The notes: generated from the letters alone by a model not told the origin. A stretch of DNA of 49,001 nucleotides from Acidobacteriota bacterium (GCA_021806005.1 JAJZDM010000014.1:1-49001), one strand, 5' to 3'; counted from the first letter of the stretch, positions 1 through 8,814 are shown. Program-made: numbers and translations.

Positions 1-537
1 CTGGATATCGTGCTCAGCCTGACCCGGTCCCCGGTCCGCGAGGTGCGCGCGGTGGGCCTGCCGGTACTTTCAGCCAAGACCGACATCGCCAATGTTCGGG
101 TCGAGTTCGAATCCGGTTGCGTCGCCAACTTTACCGCCAGCCGAGTCTCCACGGAGCAGGTGCGGAAGCTTCGTCTCTTCCAGGCGCATCAGTATCTCTC
201 GCTGGACTTCGCGCGCCAGGAACTACTGACGATCAGGGTGGACCCGGAGGTGGTGGCCGCGATGCTGGCCGCCGGCACGGCACGGAATCCGGCATCCGCA
301 AGACTCGATTCTTCAATGCTTGCATCCGCAAAGCATCCTTCGGCGGGCCTGTCTCTCAGCCACTCCGAGATCCCCAAAGGTGAACCTCTGCTTCTGGAGC
401 TGGAGGACTTTGTGCGCGCGGTGCAGACGCGGACCCAACCGCGGGTTCCTGCCGAAGCAGGCCGGCAGGCGCTGGCGCTGGCGCTGCAGATCAACGAGCA
501 GATTGCCAGCCACGCCCACCGTGCCGGACTGCTGTAG
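1..537 (+). CDS. Gfo/Idh/MocA family oxidoreductase, C-terminal part (5' end outside window)
   Basis: The frame is open from base 1 to a TAG at 535-537, so only the C-terminal part of the gene (about 178 residues) is present. The stretch TDIANVRVEFESGCVANFTA followed by SRVS is the typical beta-sheet domain of Gfo/Idh/MocA NAD(P)-dependent sugar dehydrogenases, in particular the UDP-GlcNAc 3-dehydrogenase-like branch often found beside lipid A genes. The N-terminal Rossmann domain and the catalytic Lys-Pro motif lie upstream of the window. The substrate is therefore not decidable; a nucleotide-sugar dehydrogenase role is inference. The gene converges on the lipoprotein gene that follows, with 9 bp between the stops. 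Confidence 0.85.
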   Translation: MDIVLSLTRSPVREVRAVGLPVLSAKTDIANVRVEFESGCVANFTASRVSTEQVRKLRLFQAHQYLSLDFARQELLTIRVDPEVVAAMLAAGTARNPASARLDSSMLASAKHPSAGLSLSHSEIPKGEPLLLELEDFVRAVQTRTQPRVPAEAGRQALALALQINEQIASHAHRAGLL

Positions 538-546
538 AGCCTGCCT

Positions 547-1437
547 TTACTTGAGCTTCTGCACTGTGGTTCCGGGTGGAATGGCCAGTTCGAACTGATC
601 CGGATCGAAGGGATGGTTCGGCGTCAGCTTGGTGACCACGATCTTGAGGGAGTACTCATCGAGGGGTCGCCAGATGGTGATCACGGATGGAAACGGCACG
701 CCGCCATAGGTCTGATAACTATCATAGGTGGCCTGGGTTTCCACCTCGCCGCGATCGTTGTAGATGTCCTGCTGAAAGGGCAGCATGGTGACCCGGCTGA
801 CGTGCACGACACGGCGCATGCGCAGGACGTTGCCGCTGGTCTGCGCCAGGACCAGCAGGTTATAGTCCGGCTCGACCGTCTCTATCCTGCGGCGCACATC
901 CTGGTGCACCACGCGGGTTGACTCTGTCATGGTGACGAACTGACTGGAGGGGATACCGGGGATCAGGAGGGAGTTGAGGAAGATCGAAGGCCGGAGGTTC
1001 TCCAGCCCGTTGCTGGAGGGCACGGTGACCTTGTCCGGTCCCTGGACCCAGACATTGCCGTGGGAGGAGGCATGCATCAGGGTAAAGGAGTCGCCGCGGC
1101 TCACCATGTCCAGGGCCCGGGAGCCGATGACGGGGAGCTGCAGGATTACACGGAGGTCGGCCGGCTTCTGTACAAAGATGTAGCCGGTAAAGGAGGTGTA
1201 CTGCTTCAGCTTGCCTTCCTTGCCCCCGCCCGTGGTCGCAGTGATCTCCACCTGTGCATCCAGGGTCTGCATGGCCCGATCGCGCTCCGAGATCTGGTGC
1301 TCCACCTGGTCAACGGTAGCCGTCTGGTAGACAGTGGGGGCATGGGTCTTGAGAATAAGGCGTGTCGTTGAAAAGCAGCCGGTTAGCCCGCCTGTCATCA
1401 ACCCAACCAGCACCGACAACGCTCCAAGATTCCTCAT
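547..1437 (-). CDS. Outer-membrane lipoprotein, LolA/DUF4292-like
   Basis: A 296-residue protein beginning MRNLGALSVLVGLMTGG and continuing LTGC: a hydrophobic signal with a lipobox and the lipidated Cys near residue 21. I chose this ATG because it places the signal peptide at the N-terminus; the frame extends upstream to about 1593 but that extension looks non-coding. The body is rich in beta-strand-like segments (for example FTGYIFVQKPADLRVI, then WVQGPDKVTV and a C-terminal IPPGTTV) and resembles DUF4292/LolA-fold lipoproteins common in Acidobacteriota. The role is unknown, possibly lipid or lipoprotein handling in the envelope. A TATAAT lies on the same strand 15 nt before the ATG (1453-1458), so the 5' leader may be very short. 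Confidence 0.75.
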   Translation of the reverse strand: MRNLGALSVLVGLMTGGLTGCFSTTRLILKTHAPTVYQTATVDQVEHQISERDRAMQTLDAQVEITATTGGGKEGKLKQYTSFTGYIFVQKPADLRVILQLPVIGSRALDMVSRGDSFTLMHASSHGNVWVQGPDKVTVPSSNGLENLRPSIFLNSLLIPGIPSSQFVTMTESTRVVHQDVRRRIETVEPDYNLLVLAQTSGNVLRMRRVVHVSRVTMLPFQQDIYNDRGEVETQATYDSYQTYGGVPFPSVITIWRPLDEYSLKIVVTKLTPNHPFDPDQFELAIPPGTTVQKLK

Positions 1438-1705
1438 CAATCCCAATGACTCATTATATCGACTCGATCCGAGCCCTCCAGGATGCAGAAAGATGCAGAA
1501 TCTTCTGGCTTTAGCAGCTAGCCCCACCAGCGCGGCACAAGGGCTGGGGAGGTGGAGCCTCTGGCTGTGCACCATCCGGTCGTCCTCGGGCAAGGCCCGG
1601 CTGCGGGGCTCCGAAGAGAGATTTGGTGGAACCTATTTTGATTCAATGAGTTGCAGCCAGCGTGGCCAGGCCTGCCGGGGGCCTGGATACCGCTGCAGGA
1701 GAGAT

Positions 1706-2704
1706 TTAACGCCGTGCCGATGCACGATAGGAGGCTACGTTGGCATTGTGCTGATCAAGCGTCGCGGCGAATCGGGTAGATCCTTTGGCATCTGCAACAA
1801 AGTAGAGATAGTTGGTGCGGGCGGGATGCAAGGCCGCCCGAAGCGAGGCCACTCCGGGGTTGCAGATTGGTCCTGGCGGCAGGTTCGAATGGGTATAGGT
1901 GTTGTACTCGGAGTCCGACCTCAGCTCACTCTGATGAATGACGCCGGTCCAGGCGCCGCGCAGCAGGGAGGCATAGATGACGGAAGGATCGGTCTGCAGC
2001 GGCATCCCCGCCGCGAGGCGGTTCTCGAAGACGCTGGCCACCTCGGGACGCTCCGCATCGAGGTGGACCTCCTTCTCCACGAGAGAGGCGAGGATAACGA
2101 CCCGAGGGGCCTCAGCCGGCGTCATGCCGAGGCGCCGTGCCTGCAGCCGGAACTGTCTCACCATGGTCCGCAGCATCACCCGTGCCCCCGCATGACGGCT
2201 GAACTTGTAGGTGTCCGGAAACAGGTACCCCTCCAGCGAGCGGGCCTGGCCGGGCGGCACCCAGTCACTGATGAGTTGGGTATCCATCTGCTCGGCGCGG
2301 AGAAAGTCTGCGCGGGAGTCCAAGCCCGCGGCGGCCACTGCGTTAGCAATATCGAAGATGTTAAACCCCTCCGGGATGACCAGGGTAACGGTGTAGACGT
2401 CTCCGCGCCGGATCCGATCAAAGACCTCTTCCATCCGGGCAGGATGATCAAACCGGTACTCGCCGTTCTCGAGCGAGGCCGCTCCATGTCCGCGGAGTGA
2501 GTTCCACAACACCAGGGCATCAAAGGCCAGGGCGCTGCGAATGATGCCCTGACGCTGCAACCGGCGCGCGATCTGCAGCCGGCTCATGCCCGCGGGAATC
2601 TCCACAAAGGTCTCTGTCGCAGGCCCATAGGGCAGATACAGGAAGAAGCTCGCGCAGAGCGCACAGCCCACCACCAGCACCAGAATGAACTTCAGCAGCC
2701 GCAC
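1706..2704 (-). CDS. mltG: Endolytic murein transglycosylase MltG (YceG-like)
   Basis: A 332-residue inner-membrane protein with one N-terminal membrane segment (about residues 4-25) and a periplasmic YceG domain. Family hallmarks are visible: ASLVEKE carrying the catalytic Glu (E210, equivalent to E218 of E. coli), LEGYLFPDTY, LQTDPSVIYA, and the SEYNTYTHSNLPPGPICNPG block. MltG cleaves nascent glycan strands inside the chain and so sets peptidoglycan strand length. It lies downstream of ruvX on the same strand with a 107-108 bp gap, and the two may be co-transcribed. Length and motifs are complete. Confidence 0.95.
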   Translation of the reverse strand: MRLLKFILVLVVGCALCASFFLYLPYGPATETFVEIPAGMSRLQIARRLQRQGIIRSALAFDALVLWNSLRGHGAASLENGEYRFDHPARMEEVFDRIRRGDVYTVTLVIPEGFNIFDIANAVAAAGLDSRADFLRAEQMDTQLISDWVPPGQARSLEGYLFPDTYKFSRHAGARVMLRTMVRQFRLQARRLGMTPAEAPRVVILASLVEKEVHLDAERPEVASVFENRLAAGMPLQTDPSVIYASLLRGAWTGVIHQSELRSDSEYNTYTHSNLPPGPICNPGVASLRAALHPARTNYLYFVADAKGSTRFAATLDQHNANVASYRASARR

Positions 2705-2811
2705 AGCACCTCCAGTTCGATTTTAGACAGGGTGGAAGGGATCCCGGACAAGATGGCCAAGGTGTGAGGGAGCCGGCAGGAACAACGGTTCCGGTTTCAG
2801 CTTTTGTCCTT

Positions 2812-3300
2812 TCAGGCTTCTGCCGCCGGGTCGGGAAGCAAGCTGGGCGAGCCGCTGGAGAGGAAGCTTTGCAGCAGCAGGGTGGCGGCCACCTGATCGA
2901 TGACCTCCCGGCGCTCCAGCCGGCCCTGACGGCCCTGACGGATAGCGTGGCCGGAGTGGTCCAACAGGGCGTGGGCATCGCGGGTGGTGAGGCGCTCGTC
3001 GAAGAGATGGATGGGAAGGCCGGGATGCGCGGGGAGGAGAGCGGCCTGGAGGCTGTGGACGAACTCCCGCACTCTGGCAGCCTGGGGGCTGGAGGATCCG
3101 TCGGCGTGCAGGGGAAGGCCGACGACGAGGGCCTGTACCTTGTGCTGGCGGATGAAGCGCGCAATCGCTTTGATGTCTGCACGAAGGCTGGTGCGATGGA
3201 GTGTAAAGAGCGGCTGCGCGGTGAGGCCCAGCGGATCCGTAATGGCCAGACCGATGCGGCGGTCGCCTACGTCCAGTGCGAGGGTACGGGAATGGGCCAC
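2812..3300 (-). CDS. ruvX: RuvX/YqgF family RNase H-fold nuclease
   Basis: The domain begins RTLALDVGDRRIGLAITDP, the first RNase H-fold strand with its metal-binding Asp. It continues with VVGLPLHADGSSSPQA, then LFDERLTTRDAHALL, and a final DQVAATLLLQSFL, all typical of YqgF/RuvX, which processes the 5' end of pre-16S rRNA and has been proposed as a Holliday-junction resolvase. Two GTG starts are possible. I use the one at 3300 (162 residues), which fits the usual 140-150 residue length and has AGGAG about 14 nt upstream. A GTG at 3357 would add 19 poorly conserved residues. The gene is divergent from greA. Confidence 0.9.
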   Translation of the reverse strand: MAHSRTLALDVGDRRIGLAITDPLGLTAQPLFTLHRTSLRADIKAIARFIRQHKVQALVVGLPLHADGSSSPQAARVREFVHSLQAALLPAHPGLPIHLFDERLTTRDAHALLDHSGHAIRQGRQGRLERREVIDQVAATLLLQSFLSSGSPSLLPDPAAEA

Positions 3301-3383
3301 GAGGGGTTGCGGATCTCCTGTGCCTCTACTGTCTACTCTCGGCTCCCGGCTGTCCACCGTGCGGCCTGGCGCCGGGTGTTTCG

Positions 3384-3389
3384 TATAAT
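3384..3389 (+). promoter_or_regulatory. Candidate -10 box for the greA operon
   Basis: A perfect TATAAT about 57 bp before the greA ATG, in the ruvX/greA divergent region. No convincing -35 hexamer is seen at the usual distance, so this is a partial promoter call. Confidence 0.4.
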
Positions 3390-3446
3390 GGAGTTTTGAA
3401 TCCCCGCTCTCCGGCAGTCGCCCGGACGGCCAGCAAAGAAGCCAGC

Positions 3447-3980
3447 ATGGAAGATATCAAAAAGGCTCTGGAAGAGCAGATCAAGGCGCTCGAGTACGAA
3501 CTGACCACCGAGCTCCCCGCGGAGATCAAGAAGGCCGTCGCTCTGGGCGATCTCTCTGAAAACGCCGAGTACCACATGGCCAAGCAGCGGCAGGTCTTTG
3601 TGAACGCACGCCTGGGGCAGCTGAAGAAGCGCATGGGCGAACTGGCGATGGTGAACCTGGAGAACATCCCCCGGAACAAGGTCGGGTTCGGCTCCACGGT
3701 GGTGGTGTTTGACAGCACCAAGGACGTGGAGTTCACGTACAAGCTGGTGACCAGCGAAGAGTCTGATGTGACCAAGGGCCTCATCTCAACTACCTCGCCG
3801 ATTGGCCGGACCCTACTGGGCAAAGAGGTAGGCGACACTGCCACGGTGGTGACCCCGAACGGCAAGCGAGAGCTGGAGATCCTGAAGTTGTTTACCATTC
3901 ACGACTCGATTCAGGCCGGGGAGTCAAACGGCTCCGGGCAGATTGAGGAACCGACTCAGGGGAAAGAGACCAACGGCTAG
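3447..3980 (+). CDS. greA: Transcription elongation factor GreA family protein
   Basis: A 177-residue protein starting MEDIKKALEEQIKALEYELT. It has an N-terminal coiled coil, with the acidic tip region containing LGDLSENAEYHMAKQRQ, and a C-terminal FKBP-like domain with STTSPIGRTLLGKEVGD, both diagnostic of GreA/GreB. GreA rescues backtracked RNA polymerase by stimulating transcript cleavage. The frame is open upstream to 3276, but homology begins at this ATG. A short acidic tail (residues about 160-177) goes beyond the core domain. It is the first gene of a tight plus-strand group; the next gene starts 14 bp after its stop. Confidence 0.95.
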   Translation: MEDIKKALEEQIKALEYELTTELPAEIKKAVALGDLSENAEYHMAKQRQVFVNARLGQLKKRMGELAMVNLENIPRNKVGFGSTVVVFDSTKDVEFTYKLVTSEESDVTKGLISTTSPIGRTLLGKEVGDTATVVTPNGKRELEILKLFTIHDSIQAGESNGSGQIEEPTQGKETNG

Positions 3981-3994
3981 ACTGGTTCGATACG

Positions 3995-4630
3995 ATGACC
4001 TGGACAAGTGCTTTCGGTAAAGGCTGCGGTTGGCTGCTGCAGAAGATCGTCAACGGTCTGGCTCTCTCCAAGATCTCTCCCAACACCCTTACCTTCATCG
4101 GCCTGATGATCAACGTGGTTGCCGCCTTCTTCTTCGGTTATGCGCGGGCGGAGAACTACATCCGCATGTTTCTCTACGCCGGACTGGTGATTATCGGGGC
4201 CGGTCTGTTTGACATGGTGGACGGGCGGGTGGCGCGCCAGACCAATCAGGTATCGGTCTTTGGGGCCTTCTTCGACTCGGTGCTGGATCGCTACTCCGAT
4301 GTGGCCTTGTTCTTTGGTCTGCTGGTCTTCTACGCTCGGGGCAGCCGCCTGTTTTACGTCTTTCTGGTGGCCTTTGTGATGACGGCCAGCCTGATGGTCA
4401 GCTACACCCGAGCCCGCGCGGAGGCGCTGATCGGATCCTGCAAGGTGGGCTTCATGGAGCGACCGGAGCGGATCGTTCTGGTGATACTGGGAGCTCTGTT
4501 TGAGCGCTGGGGCGCGATGGCGCCGGCGCTCTGGGTACTGGCGATCTTCTCCACCATCACGGTCATCCATCGCATCCGCTACACCTATCTGGAGACCGAA
4601 CGCCGCAAGCTGAAACTCTCCGGCAGCTAA
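3995..4630 (+). CDS. CDP-alcohol phosphatidyltransferase family membrane protein
   Basis: A 211-residue integral membrane enzyme with several hydrophobic helices. The full CDP-alcohol phosphotransferase signature is present: D73, D76, G77, A80-R81, G90, D94 and D98, the last acting as catalytic base in the family. These enzymes move a phosphatidyl group from CDP-diacylglycerol onto an alcohol such as glycerol-3-phosphate, inositol phosphate or serine. The sequence resembles the PgsA/inositol-phosphate synthase branch, but the acceptor cannot be fixed from sequence, so no symbol is given. It lies between greA and the asparaginase-like gene with gaps of 13-14 bp, consistent with one operon. Confidence 0.9.
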   Translation: MTWTSAFGKGCGWLLQKIVNGLALSKISPNTLTFIGLMINVVAAFFFGYARAENYIRMFLYAGLVIIGAGLFDMVDGRVARQTNQVSVFGAFFDSVLDRYSDVALFFGLLVFYARGSRLFYVFLVAFVMTASLMVSYTRARAEALIGSCKVGFMERPERIVLVILGALFERWGAMAPALWVLAIFSTITVIHRIRYTYLETERRKLKLSGS

Positions 4631-4643
4631 GGCGACTCTGTCC

Positions 4644-5636
4644 ATGACACTTCGACAACCGATTCTGCTGATTCACGGTGGCGCGTGGGCGATGCCCGAT
4701 GACGCAGTGACCGCCCATGAGCGTGGGATTGCCGAGGCGCTGCGCGCCGGTTGGTCGGTTCTCTCTGGTGGCGGCTCCGCGGTGGACGCGGTGGAGGCCG
4801 CTGTGACCGTGATGGAGGACGATGACACCTTCGACGCCGGGCGCGGCTCCTTTCTGACCCGCGATGGACGGGTGCAGCTTGACGCGCTGCTGATGAACGG
4901 AGCGAACCTGCGCAGCGGCGGGGTAGCCTGCGTGGAGCGCCTGCGCAATCCGATCCAGGCTGCCCGCCTGGTTCTGGATCGCTCGCCGCACGTGTACTTC
5001 GTCGGCGGTGGCGCGGAGAGCTTTGCAGAAGAGCATGGCATGCGGCTGATCGACAACAACGAGTTGATTGTGCCGCGGGAGCGCGAACGGCTGCTGGCGT
5101 TCCAGCGCTCCCAGGCCGCCGGCCAGCCGGATACAACGTTCTCAGGAGACCTTGGGAAGGAGAGTCCAGCTTCGGGCCGGACGGGGCAGGGAGATGGGGG
5201 GAGGAATCAAGCCGTAGTCGACAGGGGTCATGACACGGTGGGAGCGGTGGCTCTGGACCAGTACGGCCATCTGGCCGCCGGCACTTCAACTGGGGGCACG
5301 CTCAGCAAAGCTCCGGGCCGGGTTGGGGACAGCTCTCTGATCGGCTGCGGCTGCTACGCCGACAATCTGTCTGCCGCCGTCTCGCTGACCGGCTGGGGTG
5401 AGCCGATCATGAAGCTGGTGCTGGGCAAGTGGGCCGTGGACCGCGTCGCCGCCGGAGCCAGCGCACAGGAGGCTGCCTCGGCGGCGATCGACTACCTGTT
5501 CACCCGCCTGGGAGGGCATGGAGGCATCATTCTGCTGGGCCCGGAGGGCGACATCGGCCTGGCCCACAACACCCCGCGCATGGCCTGGGGCATGGCTACA
5601 CGCGAAGGCCAACAGCTCGGCATCACCCGGAACTGA
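4644..5636 (+). CDS. Isoaspartyl peptidase/L-asparaginase (Ntn hydrolase)
   Basis: A 330-residue plant-type asparaginase precursor. The N-terminal part begins PILLIHGGAWA and includes GGGSAVDAVEAAV and DAGRGS. HDTVGAVALD places the nucleophile at T198, where the precursor should cleave itself into alpha and beta subunits. The beta subunit contains GTSTGG and GRVGDSSLIGCG, both family motifs. These enzymes hydrolyse isoaspartyl dipeptides and asparagine. A Gly/Arg-rich linker (about residues 168-195) precedes the cleavage site, as is usual. The gene is the third of the greA-led group, 13 bp after the previous stop. Confidence 0.92.
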   Translation: MTLRQPILLIHGGAWAMPDDAVTAHERGIAEALRAGWSVLSGGGSAVDAVEAAVTVMEDDDTFDAGRGSFLTRDGRVQLDALLMNGANLRSGGVACVERLRNPIQAARLVLDRSPHVYFVGGGAESFAEEHGMRLIDNNELIVPRERERLLAFQRSQAAGQPDTTFSGDLGKESPASGRTGQGDGGRNQAVVDRGHDTVGAVALDQYGHLAAGTSTGGTLSKAPGRVGDSSLIGCGCYADNLSAAVSLTGWGEPIMKLVLGKWAVDRVAAGASAQEAASAAIDYLFTRLGGHGGIILLGPEGDIGLAHNTPRMAWGMATREGQQLGITRN

Positions 5637-5743
5637 CCTGGATCCTGGCATACCCTGCGATGGAGCCGGGTCTTTCCAGGAGCGTTGGATTGCAGCGATA
5701 CCGCTCTGCATCGCAGCGCAGGGCAGAGAGATGGCCACAGAGA

Positions 5744-6742
5744 TCACGCGGCCGCAGATGAACTCCGCTGAGCGAACCGCTCTGCCGCGCGTCGATAGCC
5801 CAGATAGCTGAGGGTGAGAGCCGCAGTGCCCAGGAAGACCGAGAGAGGATATCGATAGTCCGGGGAGCCCATCACAAACGGAAGGACGCCAATGGCCAGT
5901 GCGGGAGGCATGTGCAGGCCGAAGAGGCGAAGGACTCCCACCGAGCAGAGCACGGTGAGCATGACGGCAAGAAAGCCGGGATGAAGAATATGCCGGGCGA
6001 GGAGGCCGACTGCCGCGGTGATCAGGCAGACGAAGGGCAGCAAGGCCGGCCGTCTCATCCAGCCGGGAACCTCCGGGTGCCCGAAGAGTTCATAGCCCAT
6101 GACGATGAGCGGCGGAAACAGAAGGAACCGCAGGCCGGTGTGCTGAGCAGCGGCACCGACCAGGAGAACAAAGCCCAGCAGCGCCACGAGCCAGAGACGG
6201 CTTCGAGGTGCAGTTTCCAACTCGTCCAGGATCAGGGAGTCCAGGGCTTGCTGTGGCGAGGGTTGGCTGGCGGAGGACGCATACCGCTTGCGCAGGAGCA
6301 GGATCAAGCTCAACAGACCGAGATCGAGGAAGATGGCGAGCGGGTAGAGCCAGCTATGCTCGTTCAACACCAGAGGGAGCACCCCGGCGGAGATCGCCGG
6401 CGAGATACTGCAGCGCAACAGCCGGATGACGATGAGGCTGACGATGACCATGAGAAGGATGGTCCAGACGCTGTAGGGCAGCAACCGGGTACAGAGCAGG
6501 CCGAAGACAGCCGTGATGGCGGGAGCGAGCAGGAGTTGAACCGGTTGACTGGCCCACTCGCCCCTGGGGCGAAGCAGAACGTCGTGAGACAACGCAGCGA
6601 GTTCGGGGAAGAGCACGACGGCCACGCCGGTAAGGTGAGCGGCGAGCGCGATCGACCCCATAAAGCCGACGACAGCCAGCTCAAGTTTCAGTTCCAGGAG
6701 CAGTCCCGAGCCGGCATTTTTGCCTAGATCCAGAGGTTCCAT
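5744..6742 (-). CDS. HPP-family-like integral membrane protein, internally duplicated
   Basis: A 332-residue polytopic protein made of two similar halves, roughly residues 45-150 and 212-320. Each half has an ELxxxSH or ELFGHPE entry, three or four membrane helices, a Pro-Ala-(I/L) turn before a GVLPxV motif (ISPAISAGVLPLV and MPPALAIGVLPFV), and a closing YPL(A/S)(I/V)FL helix. This resembles a doubled HPP domain (PF04982 type); some HPP proteins have been linked to nitrite transport in plastids, but no substrate can be assigned here. The two halves are joined by a hydrophilic linker at about 155-185. It is divergent from the short-chain dehydrogenase. Confidence 0.6.
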   Translation of the reverse strand: MEPLDLGKNAGSGLLLELKLELAVVGFMGSIALAAHLTGVAVVLFPELAALSHDVLLRPRGEWASQPVQLLLAPAITAVFGLLCTRLLPYSVWTILLMVIVSLIVIRLLRCSISPAISAGVLPLVLNEHSWLYPLAIFLDLGLLSLILLLRKRYASSASQPSPQQALDSLILDELETAPRSRLWLVALLGFVLLVGAAAQHTGLRFLLFPPLIVMGYELFGHPEVPGWMRRPALLPFVCLITAAVGLLARHILHPGFLAVMLTVLCSVGVLRLFGLHMPPALAIGVLPFVMGSPDYRYPLSVFLGTAALTLSYLGYRRAAERFAQRSSSAAA

Positions 6743-6750
6743 CTAGTTCA

Positions 6751-6756
6751 AGAATA
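6751..6756 (-). promoter_or_regulatory. -10-like TATTCT close to the HPP-like gene start
   Basis: On the minus strand TATTCT is followed by 8 nt and then the ATG at 6742. No Shine-Dalgarno lies between. If real, the transcript would be nearly leaderless. Confidence 0.3.
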
Positions 6757-6897
6757 CGGGGATCCGCGGATGAGTGATTGCTGGGGCGTTCCAGGGTGTT
6801 GGTGCGGGGGGAGCGGGCGGAGGGGCTCGGCGCGCTGCAACAGGGGGCGAAGGTGCGATGGATTGCAAAGCAAGAGCGGACGGGAAATACTTTTTGG

Positions 6898-7854
6898 ATG
6901 GCAGATCGAGCGAAACCGTGGGGTGCGGAGCAGATTCCGTCGCAGGCAGGCCGACGGGTGGTGATTACAGGCGCGAACTCCGGGATCGGATTTGAGACGG
7001 CCCGGGAACTGGCCCGCAGGGGTGCTGAGGTGGTCCTGCCCGCGCGTTCGATGGAGAAGGCGAAGGATGCGGTAGAGCGAATCCGCAGGGAGATCCCAGC
7101 GGCGAAGTTGACGCCGTGTGTGCTGGACCTGGCCGAACAGGACAGCGTGCGAGCGTTTGTTGCGTGGTTTGCCAGGGAGTATCCGGGGCCTGCGATTGAT
7201 CTGCTGATCAACAACGCCGGGGTGATGGCGATTCCGCAGCGGGAGCTGACGGTGGACGGCTTCGAGCGGCAGCTTGCCACGAACTTCCTCGGTCCCTTTG
7301 CGCTGACCGCGCTGCTCTATCCGCAGGTGCGGCAGCGGGAGGGCAGCCGGGTGGTGATCGTATCGAGTTCTGTGACCAAGTGGGCGAAGATGGAGTTCGA
7401 CAATCTGCAGAGTGAGCGACGCTATGGTTCGATGAGGCAGGCGTACGGCCAGTCGAAGCTGGCCGACTTGTTGTTTGCGGTAGAGTTGCAGCGGCGACTG
7501 ACGAGGGTTGGGTCGCCGGTGATGGTAACGGCAGCCCATCCCGGATATGCGATCACGAATCTGATGACCAGCGGGCCGGGGAGCGGGCCTTCGCTGTTGC
7601 GAACGATGAGCGGGTTGCTGGCGCTGGGTCTCTCCCAGGATGCGGCGCACGGTGCTCTACCCACACTGTTTGCCGCCGTAGCTCCGGAGGCTGTGCCGGG
7701 CGGGTACTACGGGCCCGACGGATGGTTGGAGTTGAAGGGATATCCGAAGGCCGTTCCAATCCCGGCCGGAGCGCAGGACCCCAAAGGTGCTGAGCGGCTG
7801 TGGAGTGAAGCGGAGCGACTGACAGGTGTTGCGTTCCGGATCGGGAGCAGGTGA
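6898..7854 (+). CDS. Short-chain dehydrogenase/reductase, retinol-dehydrogenase-like
   Basis: A 318-residue classical SDR. It shows the cofactor motif TGANSGIG (residues 24-31), the structural NNAG (105-108), a serine cluster near 156-158 and the catalytic YGQSK (Y183, K187). Length and the GTNSG-like N-terminus match the retinol dehydrogenase/WWOX-like branch of bacterial SDRs, which are NADP-dependent oxidoreductases of unknown substrate here. I chose the ATG giving MADRAKPWG because it sits about 20 residues before the nucleotide-binding fold; an upstream start at 6778 would add 40 unsupported residues. No operon partner is evident. Confidence 0.9.
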   Translation: MADRAKPWGAEQIPSQAGRRVVITGANSGIGFETARELARRGAEVVLPARSMEKAKDAVERIRREIPAAKLTPCVLDLAEQDSVRAFVAWFAREYPGPAIDLLINNAGVMAIPQRELTVDGFERQLATNFLGPFALTALLYPQVRQREGSRVVIVSSSVTKWAKMEFDNLQSERRYGSMRQAYGQSKLADLLFAVELQRRLTRVGSPVMVTAAHPGYAITNLMTSGPGSGPSLLRTMSGLLALGLSQDAAHGALPTLFAAVAPEAVPGGYYGPDGWLELKGYPKAVPIPAGAQDPKGAERLWSEAERLTGVAFRIGSR

Positions 7855-7963
7855 CCACAAGAAGCGTCCGCGAGACTCGCGTCCGGTGATCGACGGCGAG
7901 GGCAGCTCGCGGAGGTTCAGCGTGGACAGGTTCGAGGGTTACGGAGATCACAGAACTACGTGA

Positions 7964-7980
7964 GTATATAGTGATAGAAT
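7964..7980 (+). promoter_or_regulatory. AT-rich element shared with the sqr upstream region
   Basis: The 11-mer TATATAGTGAT, followed by (A/G)GA, occurs here and again at 10943-10953, on the two sides of the arsR/sqr block. It may be an ArsR operator and may include a TATAGT -10 box. This is inference from repetition and position. Confidence 0.35.
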
Positions 7981-8358
7981 TTGACCGCTGTGCCGGGTAT
8001 TGCCCGGCAGTGCGAGCCGTGCAGTCCGCGACGAAGCACTCTCTCCCCATCGCGGCCCGGCTTGGATCATCCAGGCTGGGAGTTGCCAGCCCAGGATGAG
8101 TTTTTCCGCAGCAAAGGGGAGCATGATGGCCAACCTCCAAGACTTGACCCAGGGAATCTTGTTTCTGCCCGGCGGCGTGTCTGGCGCTCGGCCGACCTGG
8201 GTGGATGGGTCGGCCGGTGGGTTGACTCCGGACCGGAGAGCTTACCTGCGCATGGCGGTGAACACTGGCCAGCCATAGTTTTTGCAACCTTGTCGAGGGA
8301 TCTCACCATGCCATCTATTGAGAACAGCCGCACGTCCTCTGCCTGCGATCGAGCCATC

Positions 8359-8364
8359 TATAAT
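8359..8364 (+). promoter_or_regulatory. TATAAT 6 nt before the arsR start
   Basis: A perfect -10 hexamer ends 6 nt before the ATG at 8371, so transcription would begin at or next to the start codon (leaderless mRNA). No -35 consensus is seen. If the ATG at 8308 is used instead, this would be coding sequence. Confidence 0.4.
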
Positions 8365-8370
8365 CGGACG

Positions 8371-8730
8371 ATGCGTGAGCTCAAGCTATCGGATCGCACC
8401 CTGGAGCTTGTGGCACGGCGCTTCCGCTTCCTGGGCGAGCCGCTGCGTCTGCGCATTCTGCAGGCGCTCTCGAGCGGAGAGAAGACCGTCTCCCAGCTTG
8501 TGGAGGAGTTGGACGCGAACCAGCCGAACGTCTCCAAACATCTGAACCTATTGCTGGAGGGCGGGCTGGTGGATCGGCGCAAGGAAGGAACGAGCAACTT
8601 TTACTCGATTGCAGATCCGGTACTGTTCACCCTTTGCGACCTGGTGTGCATGAGCGCGACCGAACGCACGCGACAGGATCTGGAAGTGCTGGAGAGCAGC
8701 GTGCGCCCGGTGCGCCGGAAGAGGGCGTGA
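8371..8730 (+). CDS. ArsR-family transcriptional repressor
   Basis: A 119-residue winged-helix protein of the ArsR/SmtB class. RFRFLGEPLRLRILQALSSG leads into EKTVSQLVEELDANQPNVSKHL (the recognition helix region), then LLEGGLVDRRKEGTSNFYSI forms the wing. Two Cys (C89 and C93) lie in the C-terminal helix as CDLVC, which could be a redox, metal or persulfide sensor pair; that is inference. The neighbouring convergent sqr gene suggests control of sulfide oxidation, in line with known ArsR-type sulfide sensors such as SqrR and BigR. The start is chosen for family length; an ATG at 8308 would add 21 residues. Confidence 0.85.
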   Translation: MRELKLSDRTLELVARRFRFLGEPLRLRILQALSSGEKTVSQLVEELDANQPNVSKHLNLLLEGGLVDRRKEGTSNFYSIADPVLFTLCDLVCMSATERTRQDLEVLESSVRPVRRKRA

Positions 8731-8814
8731 GCCGGGGTAGAGGGACGGAACGCAGCGGGCAAGCCGGGTGGGCGATGGGCAGCCGAAAGAGGCTGGGTCC
8801 GAACGAGTGGATGC

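Larger units (their letters stand above)
7855..8370 (+). other. Non-coding stretch upstream of the ArsR gene
   Basis: 516 bp with no convincing gene. Open frames cross it on both strands, but none has a recognisable domain, good codon pattern or ribosome binding site. It holds an AT-rich TATATAGTGAT element at 7965-7975 (listed separately) and a -10-like box directly before arsR. The frame of arsR is open upstream to 7981, with an alternative ATG at 8308. Confidence 0.5.
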
